Positions 19,312 through 27,254 are shown, numbered from the stretch's first letter. The stretch: DNA of 64,000 bases from Pseudomonas entomophila L48 (GCF_000026105.1 NC_008027.1:2620001-2684000); one strand, 5' to 3'. The notes: generated from the letters alone by a model not told the origin. A program made the numbers and translations.

Positions 19312-20739
19312 TTAACTGCCTTTCGCCTCCTGCGCCAGCACCGCCGTTCCCGGCATCTGTGCACGCGCCTCGCGCGTCTGCCGGTTGACGATCAGCTCCA
19401 GCCCCAGGTACATCGCGAAAGTTGCCGCCGCCAGGCCGATGGCCAGGCCGGCCCAGATGTAGCGCGGCCCCAGCTCCAAGTGGATGCCGAGGATATAGGC
19501 GGTCGGCAGGGCGATCACCCAGTAGAAGATCGCCACCAGCGCCAGTGAGGTCTTCAGCGCCTTCAGCCCCCTGAGGGCACCCAGCAGGATGTTCTGCGCG
19601 CCATCGAACAACAGGAACCACACCGCCACGGCCAGCAAACTGGCCACGGTGCTCTTGAGCAGCAGGCTGTCGGCGGTGCCGGCGTGCACGAACAGGCTGG
19701 CGATCTCGGTGGGGAACACCAGGAACAGCGGGGCGAAGATCAACGAGGCGACGGCGCCGCAGGCCAGGCCGATGCGCGCCACGCGCTTGGTCTCGGCCAC
19801 GCGGCCGGCACCCACCAGCTGGCCGACCCGGTAGGAGGTGGCGCTGGAGAGACTTATGGGCACCACGAAGGCGATCAGCACCGCCTGCATGGCCACATGG
19901 TGGGCGGCCTGCACCACCACGCCGAAGTGCCCCATCATCAGCGCTGCGCAGGTGAACAGGCTCAGCTCGATGGCGAACGACAGGCCCACCGGTATGCCGA
20001 AGCGCAAGGCCTGGCGCAGAATGCCCCAGTCGATGTCGAGGAAGCCCTCGAAGATGCGGTACGGGTGGTAGCGGGGCGTCAGGGCGATGTAGCCGGCAAG
20101 CGAAACCGCCATCAGCAGCGACACGCTGGCGGTGACCGCGCCGATACCGCGCAGGCCCAGGAAGGGGATGCCGAACCACTGGTTGATGATCACCAGGTTG
20201 AGCGCCAGGTTCAGCACCGCGCCCGCCATGCTGATGACCATCACCGGCTTGGTGTCGCCCAGGGCACTGACGAAGTTGCGCAGGGCCATGAACACCAGGT
20301 AGCCCGGCAGCGCGAAGGCCACCGCGTGGGTGAAGGCGATGAACGCGTCGATGCTTTGCGGCGGCTGGCCGAGGCTGCGCAGCAACGGCGCGGCCAGCCA
20401 CAGCACGAGCATGCCCAGGGCCGCCAGCAGCAGGGCGATCAGCAGGCCGCTCTGGCAGGAACGTCGTACGCTGGTGATGTCCCGCGAGCCGTGGGCGATG
20501 GCGATCAGCGTGCCGATGCCAGAGATGACCCCGGAAAACGAGAAGGTCAGGAACGAATAGATCGACGCGCCGACACCACCGCCGGCCAGGGCCTCGGCGC
20601 CCAGGCGGCCCATCATGTAGGTGTCGGTGAAGACCATGACCACCTTGGACAGCTGGGCGGCCATCAAGGGCCCGGCCATGGCCAGCAGGATCATCAGCTC
20701 GCCCGTGGGGCGGCGGGTCGTGGATTTGTGTTCAAGCAT
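19312..20739 (-). CDS. MATE-family multidrug efflux transporter
   Basis: A 475-aa inner-membrane protein with about 12 membrane segments, of the NorM/DinF-type MATE family. The N-terminal half has LLAMAGPLMAAQLSKVVMVF and DTYMMGRLGAEALAGGG, and the second half repeats the pattern with PVGLSFAIELSLF. Such pumps export organic cations or drugs in exchange for Na+ or H+. It is divergent from the deazapurine operon across a gap of about 545 nt, with REP elements at its 3' end. Because it sits next to a predicted toxic-nucleoside operon it may serve as exporter or self-protection, but MATE genes are common and the link is only positional. Confidence 0.88.
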   Translation of the reverse strand: MLEHKSTTRRPTGELMILLAMAGPLMAAQLSKVVMVFTDTYMMGRLGAEALAGGGVGASIYSFLTFSFSGVISGIGTLIAIAHGSRDITSVRRSCQSGLLIALLLAALGMLVLWLAAPLLRSLGQPPQSIDAFIAFTHAVAFALPGYLVFMALRNFVSALGDTKPVMVISMAGAVLNLALNLVIINQWFGIPFLGLRGIGAVTASVSLLMAVSLAGYIALTPRYHPYRIFEGFLDIDWGILRQALRFGIPVGLSFAIELSLFTCAALMMGHFGVVVQAAHHVAMQAVLIAFVVPISLSSATSYRVGQLVGAGRVAETKRVARIGLACGAVASLIFAPLFLVFPTEIASLFVHAGTADSLLLKSTVASLLAVAVWFLLFDGAQNILLGALRGLKALKTSLALVAIFYWVIALPTAYILGIHLELGPRYIWAGLAIGLAAATFAMYLGLELIVNRQTREARAQMPGTAVLAQEAKGS

Positions 20740-21284
20740 GCAACGGCCTCCGATGCCGGGTGAAGCAGTCCATTTGGCGATTCAAGCGAATGCCGTGTTC
20801 AGCGGTAAGCCCCTTTTTCCTGTACGGGAATTGGGGGTCACAACCTCATGAAGAATCATGATATCACGCGATGTTTTTATATCTTTAGGATATATGACAA
20901 GGTGATGAATAAACGAAATCGATATTTTGCACGGTTCGGCTATCTGGTCTAGTTTGTTTTATCGCACGTATATATCGATCTTTCCAAGCATAACATCCTG
21001 TGCGTGGCGAGATGATACAGGTCAATTAAACAGGCACTGTCATTCAGGATTGAGTGATGGCCAATTGATCGCAAATTTTGCGTTCACCTCTATATAGTCG
21101 CTGCAGGGAAGCAAACTGGCCAGGGATCAGGCTGCCGAGAAAATAAATATTGAGCGTGGATGGTTCTGCTCAAGTTATCTATCCGCTTGCATCTGTTTAT
21201 CTGGAAACTTCTCTGCCTGCTGACGTTTTATCGGCGTGCGCCTCTTCATTGTCAGGGGCACATTGCAGTCAACAGGGAGTGGGT
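20740..21284. other. AT-rich divergent intergenic region
   Basis: About 545 nt separate the MATE gene from the deazapurine operon. From about 20850 to 21110 it is far richer in A/T than the flanks (TGTTTTTATATCTTTAGG, CTCTATATAG). TATATA near 21093 could be a -10 element of the operon. An in-frame ATG at 21150 would extend QueE by 45 residues that look unrelated to the family, so it is not used. No known riboswitch motif is evident. Confidence 0.45.
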
Positions 21285-21974
21285 ATGTTTGGCGAGAACC
21301 CCATAAGAAAGAAAGCGCCTGACAGCGAGACGCTCTGGGTCGAGGAAGTGTTCCGCACCTTGCAAGGCGAAGGCCCCTATTCGGGGGTGCCGTCGACCTT
21401 CGTCCGGCTCTCCGGATGCAACCTGCAATGCTACTGGTGCGACACCCAGTTCGAGGCGTTTCGCTGGTCGATGACCCCGCAGGCCATCGTCGAGATGATC
21501 CGCGGCCTCGAGGCGCCGGTGCCCGAGCTGGTCGTGCTGACCGGCGGCGAACCCTTTCGCCAGAGCATCGCGCCACTGATCCAGGTGTTCCTCGACGAGG
21601 GCTTCAAGGTCCAGATCGAAACCAACGGCACGATCTACCAGGCCATCCCCACGGGGCAGGACGTCACCGTGGTGTGCAGCCCGAAGACGCCGGTGCTGGA
21701 CCTGCGCATGATCGAGATCATCACCCATTACAAATATGTACTGGCCCATGGCGAGATCGACGAAGTCGATGGCCTGCCGGGCACTTCCACGCAACGGGCC
21801 GGTAAAAAGGCCCGGCTGTTCCGCCCGCCCCAGGGCAAGCCGGTGTATGTCATGCCGCGTGATGATTATGACGAGCAACGCAACAAGGACAACCTCAAGG
21901 CTTGTATCGATGTCGCCACCCGCCAGGGTTACACATTGAATATGCAATTGCACAAGCTGCTGAATCTTCCATAA
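21285..21974 (+). CDS. queE: QueE-like radical SAM 7-carboxy-7-deazaguanine synthase
   Basis: Rearranges 6-carboxytetrahydropterin to 7-carboxy-7-deazaguanine (CDG). The 229-aa protein has the QueE N-terminus FRTLQGEGPYSG, the radical-SAM cluster Cys45-x3-Cys49-x2-Cys52 (SGCNLQCYWCD) and the SAM-binding LTGGEPF. The start at 21285 has AGGGAG 5 nt upstream. It is the first gene of a seven-gene operon that also holds FolE and QueD, so all three enzymes from GTP to CDG are together. Because a phosphoribosyltransferase and other tailoring genes follow, and no queC, it is probably a dedicated paralogue for a deazapurine nucleoside rather than the queuosine enzyme. Confidence 0.92.
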   Translation: MFGENPIRKKAPDSETLWVEEVFRTLQGEGPYSGVPSTFVRLSGCNLQCYWCDTQFEAFRWSMTPQAIVEMIRGLEAPVPELVVLTGGEPFRQSIAPLIQVFLDEGFKVQIETNGTIYQAIPTGQDVTVVCSPKTPVLDLRMIEIITHYKYVLAHGEIDEVDGLPGTSTQRAGKKARLFRPPQGKPVYVMPRDDYDEQRNKDNLKACIDVATRQGYTLNMQLHKLLNLP

Positions 21975-21984
21975 GGATATGACC

Positions 21985-22593
21985 ATGCAAAACGATAAAG
22001 AACGTTCCCACGCCAAAGCCCGACAAGGCGTTATCGATATTCTCGAATACCTGGGTGAAGACACCAATCGCCAAGGCCTTCATGAAACCCCGGAGCGCTT
22101 CTTGAAATCGATGGTCGCGCAGACCGTGGGTTATTCCCAGGACCCGTATCGGGTACTGGAGAAGTTCTTCGAGGAAGTGGCCGGCTACAAGAACCTGATC
22201 ATGTTGCAGAACATCCACTTCGAGTCGATGTGCGAGCACCACCTGGCGCCGATCGTCGGTAACGCCACCGTCGGCTACATCCCCAATGGCCGGGTGGTGG
22301 GCCTGTCCAAGCTGGCCCGGGTGGTGGACATCTTCGCCAAGCGCCTGCAGATCCAGGAGCGCCTGACTTCGGAGATCGGCCTGGCCCTGGACGAAGTGCT
22401 GCGCCCCAAAGGCGTGGGGGTGATCATCCGCGCCAAGCACAACTGCCTGTGCACCCGCGGCGCCTACAAGCCCAACGCCAACATGACCACCACCTACTTC
22501 TCCGGCGTGCTGGACAGCGACGCGATCAAGCGCGGCGAGTTCTACACCGCTGCGGCGTTGCCATGGGGCAATGGCGTTCACCACTCTCAGTAA
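21985..22593 (+). CDS. folE: GTP cyclohydrolase I (FolE)
   Basis: Opens GTP to 7,8-dihydroneopterin triphosphate, the first committed step toward deazapurines. The protein is 202 aa with zinc ligands Cys83 and His86 (MCEHHLAP) and Cys154 (KHNCLCTRG), and the family motif VGLSKLARVVDIFAKRLQ. The start at 21985 is preferred because AAGGA lies 7 nt upstream; the ATG at 21979 is too close to it. It follows queE by 10 nt and precedes queD by 12 nt, matching its use in the same pathway. Confidence 0.93.
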   Translation: MQNDKERSHAKARQGVIDILEYLGEDTNRQGLHETPERFLKSMVAQTVGYSQDPYRVLEKFFEEVAGYKNLIMLQNIHFESMCEHHLAPIVGNATVGYIPNGRVVGLSKLARVVDIFAKRLQIQERLTSEIGLALDEVLRPKGVGVIIRAKHNCLCTRGAYKPNANMTTTYFSGVLDSDAIKRGEFYTAAALPWGNGVHHSQ

Positions 22594-22605
22594 GGGAAGA
22601 CGGAC

Positions 22606-23133
22606 ATGTTCAAGATCGACCGCAAGATCGAAATCGACGCCGGCCACCGGATCCGCTCCCATGGCTCCAAGTGCCGCAACTTGCACGGCCACCGTTACTC
22701 GGTGCACATGACCTGCAGCGCCGACGAGCTCGCCACCCATGGCTCTGAGACCGGCATGGTGCTGGACTTCAGCTTTGCCAAGGATGCCATGGTGCAGTGC
22801 ATCGACGAGTTGTGCGATCACGCGCTGATCGTCGACGCCGAGGACGAGTACCTGCTGCAGGTGCTGGACATCCACGGCCCGGCCCGCGATGTGCGCACCT
22901 CCGGCGTGGCGCTGCCGTTGACCAACGGCGAAGGGATGAAGATCTACCTGGTGCCGTTCTCGCCCACCGCCGAGGCGCTGGCCAAGCACTGGTACGAGTT
23001 GCTCAGCGACAAGGTCGCCACCCTCGGCCACGGCGCCGCGCAGGTGCGCGTGGACACCATCCGCGTATACGAAACCCCCAACTGCTGGGCCGAGTACCCG
23101 GCCGGCAACGTGGGAGGCGCGCAGCATGTTTAG
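22606..23133 (+). CDS. queD: QueD-like 6-carboxytetrahydropterin synthase
   Basis: Converts dihydroneopterin triphosphate to 6-carboxytetrahydropterin. Zinc ligands His14, His27 and His29 (AGHR, LHGHRY) and the catalytic Cys23 (SHGSKC) are present. At 175 aa it is longer than the usual 120-aa QueD, with an insert near residues 75-105. The 3' end overlaps the start of the next gene by 8 nt. It supplies QueE with its substrate. Confidence 0.92.
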   Translation: MFKIDRKIEIDAGHRIRSHGSKCRNLHGHRYSVHMTCSADELATHGSETGMVLDFSFAKDAMVQCIDELCDHALIVDAEDEYLLQVLDIHGPARDVRTSGVALPLTNGEGMKIYLVPFSPTAEALAKHWYELLSDKVATLGHGAAQVRVDTIRVYETPNCWAEYPAGNVGGAQHV

Positions 23134-24271
23134 AAAGGGCTATGTGTTCGACGACGTGCTGCTGGTGCCCAAGAAAACCCACCTGGCCAGCCGCAAGGAC
23201 GCCGATATCGGCGTCGAGCTCAAGGGCCTCGGCCGCCTGAGCGTGCCGGTCATTTCGGCCAACACCCAGTGGTGCACCGAGGACCGCATGGCCATGGAAA
23301 TGGCGCGGATGGGCGGGTTGGGCATCGTCCACCGCATGTGCAGCATCGAAGACCAGGTGGCCTTCGTCCATGCGGTGAAGAGCGCGCCGGTGAGCCAGCG
23401 CGAACCCGACTTCGCGCCGACCCTGGACAGCCAGGGCCGCCTCAAGGTCGGCGGCTCGATCGGCATCGTCGACGACTACCTGCAGCGCGCTGCGGGGCTG
23501 GCCGCCTGCGATGTGGACTTCCTGACCCTGGACATCGCCCACGGCCATTCCACCCACGCCATCGCCGCGATCGCCAACGTGAAGGAACGCTTGGGCGATA
23601 TCCCGATCGTCGCCGGCAACGTCGCCACGCCCGAAGGCGTGCTCGACCTGGCGAAGGCCGGGGCCAGCGTGATCAAGGTCGGCATCGGCCCGGGTAGCGT
23701 CTGCACCACGCGCTCGGTGACCGGCGCCGGGGTGCCGCAGCTTACCGCCATCCTCGAATGCGCCGCGGCGGCGAGGGAGGCGGGTGTCAGCATCATCGCC
23801 GACGGCGGCATCCGCAGCTCCGGGGATATCGTCAAGGCCCTGGCCGCCGGCGCCCACGCGGTGATGCTCGGGCGCATGCTCGCCGGCACCGACGAAAGCG
23901 CCGCGCAGTTGCTGGAGGTGTCCGGCAAGCGCTTCAAGCTGACCCGTGGCTTCGTCACCTTCGGCACTAACCTCGAACTCAAGCGCCTGCAAGGCCAGAA
24001 GATCACCGAGGAGCAACTGCTGCGCTACGTGCCCGAAGGCATCGAGGCCTGCTTCGAGTACGCCGGCCCGTTGCGCGCCTACCTGTACCAACTGATCGGC
24101 GGTGTGCAGTCGGGCTTCAGCTACTGCGGCGCCAGCGACTACCAGCAGCTTCTGGAACGCCACGAGTTCATCGAGGTGTCGGTGCAGACCAGCCAGGAAA
24201 GCCGCCCTCATGCTTTGGACGCGGCCAAGCATCCCATCGACTACAAGGCCGAGGTACTCAGCCATGATTAA
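23126..24271 (+). CDS. IMP dehydrogenase/GMP reductase-family enzyme (TubD-like reductive deaminase)
   Basis: A 381-aa TIM-barrel enzyme of the IMPDH/GMPR family. It has the catalytic loop GIGPGSVCTTR with Cys193 and the phosphate-binding IIADGGIRSSGDI, and no CBS domains, which favours the GMP-reductase side of the family. In tubercidin biosynthesis the homologue TubD is reported as an NADPH-dependent reductase that removes the 2-amino group of the carboxy-deazaguanine nucleotide. Here it is locked between queD (8-nt overlap) and a phosphoribosyltransferase (8-nt overlap), so the same role is likely. Substrate assignment rests on context and family. Confidence 0.85.
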   Translation: MFRKGYVFDDVLLVPKKTHLASRKDADIGVELKGLGRLSVPVISANTQWCTEDRMAMEMARMGGLGIVHRMCSIEDQVAFVHAVKSAPVSQREPDFAPTLDSQGRLKVGGSIGIVDDYLQRAAGLAACDVDFLTLDIAHGHSTHAIAAIANVKERLGDIPIVAGNVATPEGVLDLAKAGASVIKVGIGPGSVCTTRSVTGAGVPQLTAILECAAAAREAGVSIIADGGIRSSGDIVKALAAGAHAVMLGRMLAGTDESAAQLLEVSGKRFKLTRGFVTFGTNLELKRLQGQKITEEQLLRYVPEGIEACFEYAGPLRAYLYQLIGGVQSGFSYCGASDYQQLLERHEFIEVSVQTSQESRPHALDAAKHPIDYKAEVLSHD

Positions 24272-24737
24272 CCTGACCTGGAACGACGTGGAGCAGCTGT
24301 CACTGGCCATCGCCGAGGCGGTACGCAAGTCAGACTACACCTTCGATACCATCGTCGGCGTGGCGCGCTCCGGCTGGGTGCCGGCGGTGATCGTGGCTCA
24401 CGAACTGGGCGTGCGTGAAGTGGCCACGCTGTCGATCCGGCGCAACCTGTCCGATGGCGTCGACTCGCACAAGGCCGCCCCGCGCCTGGTGGACATCAGC
24501 CCGCTGGCGCAGGCCGGCAAGAAATGGCTGGTGATCGAGGATATTGTCGGCAGCGGCGAAACCGTGCGCTTCATCCGCGAGCAATACGGCGTGGATGGGC
24601 GTGACATTTATGTCGCCAGCCTGGTGTTCAACGCCGCCAACGGCGACCGTGCCCAGGTCAACGAGATGGTCGAGTTCCATGCCCGGGAAGTCACCGAATG
24701 GGTGCGCTTCCCCTGGGAAAGAAGGATCGACGCCTGA
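24264..24737 (+). CDS. Purine-type phosphoribosyltransferase (TubE-like)
   Basis: A 157-aa type I phosphoribosyltransferase. The PRPP loop is WLVIEDIVGSGET at residues 88-100, and VGVARSGWVPA near 31-41 is the pyrophosphate loop. The start at 24264 overlaps the previous gene by 8 nt and the stop overlaps the next ATG (TGATG). It resembles xanthine/guanine phosphoribosyltransferases. In this operon the expected reaction is 7-carboxy-7-deazaguanine + PRPP to the nucleotide, as reported for TubE. This step separates the operon from queuosine synthesis, in which the base is inserted directly into tRNA. Confidence 0.85.
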   Translation: MINLTWNDVEQLSLAIAEAVRKSDYTFDTIVGVARSGWVPAVIVAHELGVREVATLSIRRNLSDGVDSHKAAPRLVDISPLAQAGKKWLVIEDIVGSGETVRFIREQYGVDGRDIYVASLVFNAANGDRAQVNEMVEFHAREVTEWVRFPWERRIDA

Positions 24738-25936
24738 TGAGAAGCCTACTCAGCGAGGCCCGCGTCGACGAAGTCGCGGGCCTGTTCGAGACCGACCTCG
24801 AGATCTCGCGTTACCTGCACCAGCACTACGACCTCAAGGCCTACCCGGTGGTGAAGTTCAGCAATGTCGCCTGCGCTTCTGGGGTGCCCTATGTCGACAA
24901 CGCCTTCAAGCGTGAGCTGATGTTGCGCGGGCTGGGCTTGAACGAAGAGAACGTGCAGCCGGAATTCGCCCGGCGCGCGCGTGGGGTGCACGCCGACCAG
25001 CGCGCCCCCGTGCGGGCGCCGTGGGCGTTCCAGCGGATGGACTGGTCGCTGCTGGACCTGCCATTTCTCAAGTACCAGCCAGGTGACGGCGGGCGCTACC
25101 TGACCTCGTTCGTGTTCTGCGTGCAGGACAAGGCCGGGTGCTACAACCTGGGCTTCTACCGCGGCGAGATCAAGGACGGGCGCACCATCGCGGTGTTCAT
25201 CGACCCCCGCACCGACGCCCACGCGATCATTCACGAGCGGCTGCGCGAGGAGGGCGAGGTCAAGGTCAGCCTGTTCAACGGCGGGCCGATCTCGGCCTAT
25301 ATCGGCGGGGCGAGCAAGATCCCGGCGGACGTCGACAGCTACGTGTTCTCCTCGGCCATCGCCGATGCGCCCATCGACCTGTGCCGTCTGGGTGACTACC
25401 CGGCAGTGCCGGCCGAGAGCGAACTGGTGCTGCACGCCACCCTGAGCGGCAAGATGATCGACGAAGGGCCGTTCTGCGAGTTCAAGGGCTACTACAGCGA
25501 GAAGACCGTGGGCTTCGAGCTGACCGTCGAGGCGATTCACGCGCGGGACAATCCGCTGTTCTTCGGGATCTTCTGCGGCAAGGAGTCGGGCCTGGACCTG
25601 ATGCGCCTGCAGAACGAGACGTTCATGTACGGCTTCCTCGAAAGCAAGGGCATCCCCGTGCGGCGGGTGGTGTACCCGACGGCCTACTTCGGCGAGTTCG
25701 GGGTGATCGTCGAGTGCGATACGGTGAACGAAGCGACCCTGCGGCTGGTCATGGAATATGACTTGCGCAGCAAGCTGTTCTTCCTGGTGAGGAACGCCGA
25801 CACCCTGTTCGCCGACCTGTCGACCTTCGCCTTCGAGACGGTGACCGACGACTACCGCAAGCGCGGGGTACGCATGGGCGGGCGGCTGGGGTTGCTGTGC
25901 GACAATGCCAACGACTTCAACTGGAAGACTTACTGA
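24737..25936 (+). CDS. UbiD-family (prenylated-FMN) decarboxylase
   Basis: A 399-aa UbiD-type decarboxylase. The family catalytic triad is present as Arg142 (NLGFYRGE) and Glu243/Glu248 (EGPFCEFKGYYS, two Glu five residues apart); GGRYLTSF near 118-125 is also typical. It is shorter than classical UbiD (about 490 aa). It would remove the 7-carboxylate of the deazapurine nucleotide, the step that distinguishes tubercidin from toyocamycin and sangivamycin. It needs prenylated FMN from a UbiX enzyme encoded elsewhere. The start at 24737 overlaps the phosphoribosyltransferase stop (TGATG), with GAAGGA 10 nt upstream. Confidence 0.82.
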   Translation: MRSLLSEARVDEVAGLFETDLEISRYLHQHYDLKAYPVVKFSNVACASGVPYVDNAFKRELMLRGLGLNEENVQPEFARRARGVHADQRAPVRAPWAFQRMDWSLLDLPFLKYQPGDGGRYLTSFVFCVQDKAGCYNLGFYRGEIKDGRTIAVFIDPRTDAHAIIHERLREEGEVKVSLFNGGPISAYIGGASKIPADVDSYVFSSAIADAPIDLCRLGDYPAVPAESELVLHATLSGKMIDEGPFCEFKGYYSEKTVGFELTVEAIHARDNPLFFGIFCGKESGLDLMRLQNETFMYGFLESKGIPVRRVVYPTAYFGEFGVIVECDTVNEATLRLVMEYDLRSKLFFLVRNADTLFADLSTFAFETVTDDYRKRGVRMGGRLGLLCDNANDFNWKTY

Positions 25937-26436
25937 TGGATCGATCGATGAGCCCCAGGCTCAGCACCCTGGTGTACTGCACCTACGAGGGGCAGGTACT
26001 GCTGCTGGACCGGCAGACTGCGCCATACCGCAGTTTCCTGCTGCCGCCGGGCGGCAAGTGCGAGTTCGGTGAAATTCCCATCGACTGCGCACGCCGCGAG
26101 TTCGCCGAGGAGACGGGCTACGAAATCACCGAGCCGCTGCGCCCGCGAGGGTTGGTGTATGACTACTCGCGGTCGCCGGACTGGAACTGGTTGATCTTCG
26201 TCTACAGCTTCGAGGCCAAGGCCCGGCCCACGCTGGTCGAGGAGAAGCACCCGCTGGTGTGGGCGGACCTGGACAACCTCGATGCCTACCGGATTCCGGA
26301 GTCGGACCGGTTCCTGATGGGGCGGCTGTTCGACGAGGGGTGCAGCTACCTGGAGCTGGCGATGGAGTATCGCCAGGCCGAGGTGTTCGTGCGCTGTAGC
26401 GCGCATTTCGAAGGGCAGGGCGGGCTGTTCAGGTGA
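25936..26436 (+). CDS. Nudix hydrolase (TubG-like)
   Basis: A 166-aa Nudix hydrolase with a complete Nudix box at residues 40-62: G-x5-E-x7-REFAEETGY, starting at GGKCEFGE. The start overlaps the UbiD stop as TGATG. In tubercidin biosynthesis the Nudix enzyme TubG is reported to carry out the last hydrolysis that frees the nucleoside from its nucleotide. It is the last gene of the operon and is followed at once by a terminator. Confidence 0.87.
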   Translation: MDRSMSPRLSTLVYCTYEGQVLLLDRQTAPYRSFLLPPGGKCEFGEIPIDCARREFAEETGYEITEPLRPRGLVYDYSRSPDWNWLIFVYSFEAKARPTLVEEKHPLVWADLDNLDAYRIPESDRFLMGRLFDEGCSYLELAMEYRQAEVFVRCSAHFEGQGGLFR

Positions 26437-26443
26437 ACTGTTC

Positions 26444-26482
26444 AAGTGTCCGCCGATGTTAGATGCTGGCGGACACTTTTTC
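26444..26482 (+). terminator. Rho-independent terminator of the deazapurine operon
   Basis: An 11-bp stem AAGTGTCCGCC / GGCGGACACTT with a 13-nt loop ends in a run of T, directly after the Nudix stop codon. Confidence 0.88.
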
Positions 26483-26490
26483 TACAGTGC

Positions 26491-26700
26491 CTAGCTACCA
26501 GTAGTTCGACTCCAGGTGCTTGGCCAATCATCGAAAGAACCGACAATGATTTCGTTATAAATCAAGGTGTAAGCTTGTTCTGTTGGGAAGTCGTTAAGTG
26601 TGATTCGGACCTCTTTTCCTGCGAGCGTGGCTTTGTAGTCAGCTTCAGGCGTAGTGCGATTCCAGTGGATGTTGGTCAAGAGAAATTCATTCAGTTCCAT
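26491..26700 (-). CDS. Small hypothetical protein
   Basis: A 69-aa soluble, acidic protein with no recognised domain (core KATLAGKEVRITLNDFPTE). Its ATG is 2 nt downstream of the stop of the secreted protein gene on the same strand, so the two form an operon. A small cytosolic gene after a secreted one can be an immunity or chaperone partner, but there is no sequence evidence for either. Confidence 0.55.
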   Translation of the reverse strand: MELNEFLLTNIHWNRTTPEADYKATLAGKEVRITLNDFPTEQAYTLIYNEIIVGSFDDWPSTWSRTTGS

Positions 26701-26702
26701 TT

Positions 26703-27254
26703 CTATTTTCCTGGTGGTGTCACGCCCAATGCCTTGTTAACCTCTTGATTTGAGCGCTGGGCTGCTTCGATAATCGTAGTCCAGACACAATCATCTTGAC
26801 ACGTAGTGCTGCTGTATTTTGAGACCGTTTCACTCCAGGTCAAGTTTGCCCGAGTCTTGTTCAGGGTAGTGGCCTCACTCTGGTCCAACATCGCGTACCG
26901 GGCGGCTGTTCTGAACGAGTTACGCAAGCTCCAAGCCTGGCGGGCCTGCTGCTCTAGCGTACACGCTTTTTTGTTGATCAACGATGGTATACGCCCTTCT
27001 TGCTCCAAGTACCAGATACGTACATCGACATTTGATAGTGAAGCGAATGCTGGGAAAACAACCTTTCCTAAGATAGGCGTATATACCCCGGTTTCCGGGG
27101 TGTCGCATGGCTCTACGCTCTCATTGTTTGAATTGGATTGTGCTTGGGAAAATCCGACCGCACCTGTCGACAGGCCCGTTGTCATGTCGGCTAATGATGT
27201 TACGCTTACCATGCAGGCGAGTGAAAGTAGTAAGCATTTAAGTGCGCTTTTCAT
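26703..27254 (-). CDS. Secreted hypothetical protein
   Basis: A 183-aa protein with an N-terminal signal peptide (MKSALKCLLLSLACMVSV, probable cleavage after SLA near residue 23). The start at 27254 is chosen for the GGAAG 8 nt upstream and the signal peptide; longer starts up to 27332 add charged residues that would spoil it. The mature part has four Cys (EPCDTPE, KKACTLEQQ, TTCQDDCVW), which could form two disulfides, and helix-rich Ala/Gln segments. No family recognised. GC is lower than in neighbours, and an IS3 remnant lies 190 nt upstream, so recent acquisition is plausible. Confidence 0.6.
   Translation of the reverse strand: MKSALKCLLLSLACMVSVTSLADMTTGLSTGAVGFSQAQSNSNNESVEPCDTPETGVYTPILGKVVFPAFASLSNVDVRIWYLEQEGRIPSLINKKACTLEQQARQAWSLRNSFRTAARYAMLDQSEATTLNKTRANLTWSETVSKYSSTTCQDDCVWTTIIEAAQRSNQEVNKALGVTPPGK

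Noticed and set aside
21150..21284. N-terminal extension of QueE from the ATG at 21150
   Set aside because: The extra 45 residues do not fit the family, and the ATG at 21285 has a good ribosome site and a normal QueE start.
20740..21284. A preQ1 riboswitch upstream of queE
   Set aside because: No preQ1-I or -II pseudoknot motif is seen by eye; a covariance search would be needed to exclude it.
21285..26436. Interpretation as a queuosine (preQ0/preQ1) or 7-deazaguanine DNA-modification operon
   Set aside because: queC, queF, tgt and dpd-type genes are missing, while a phosphoribosyltransferase, UbiD-like decarboxylase and Nudix enzyme are present.
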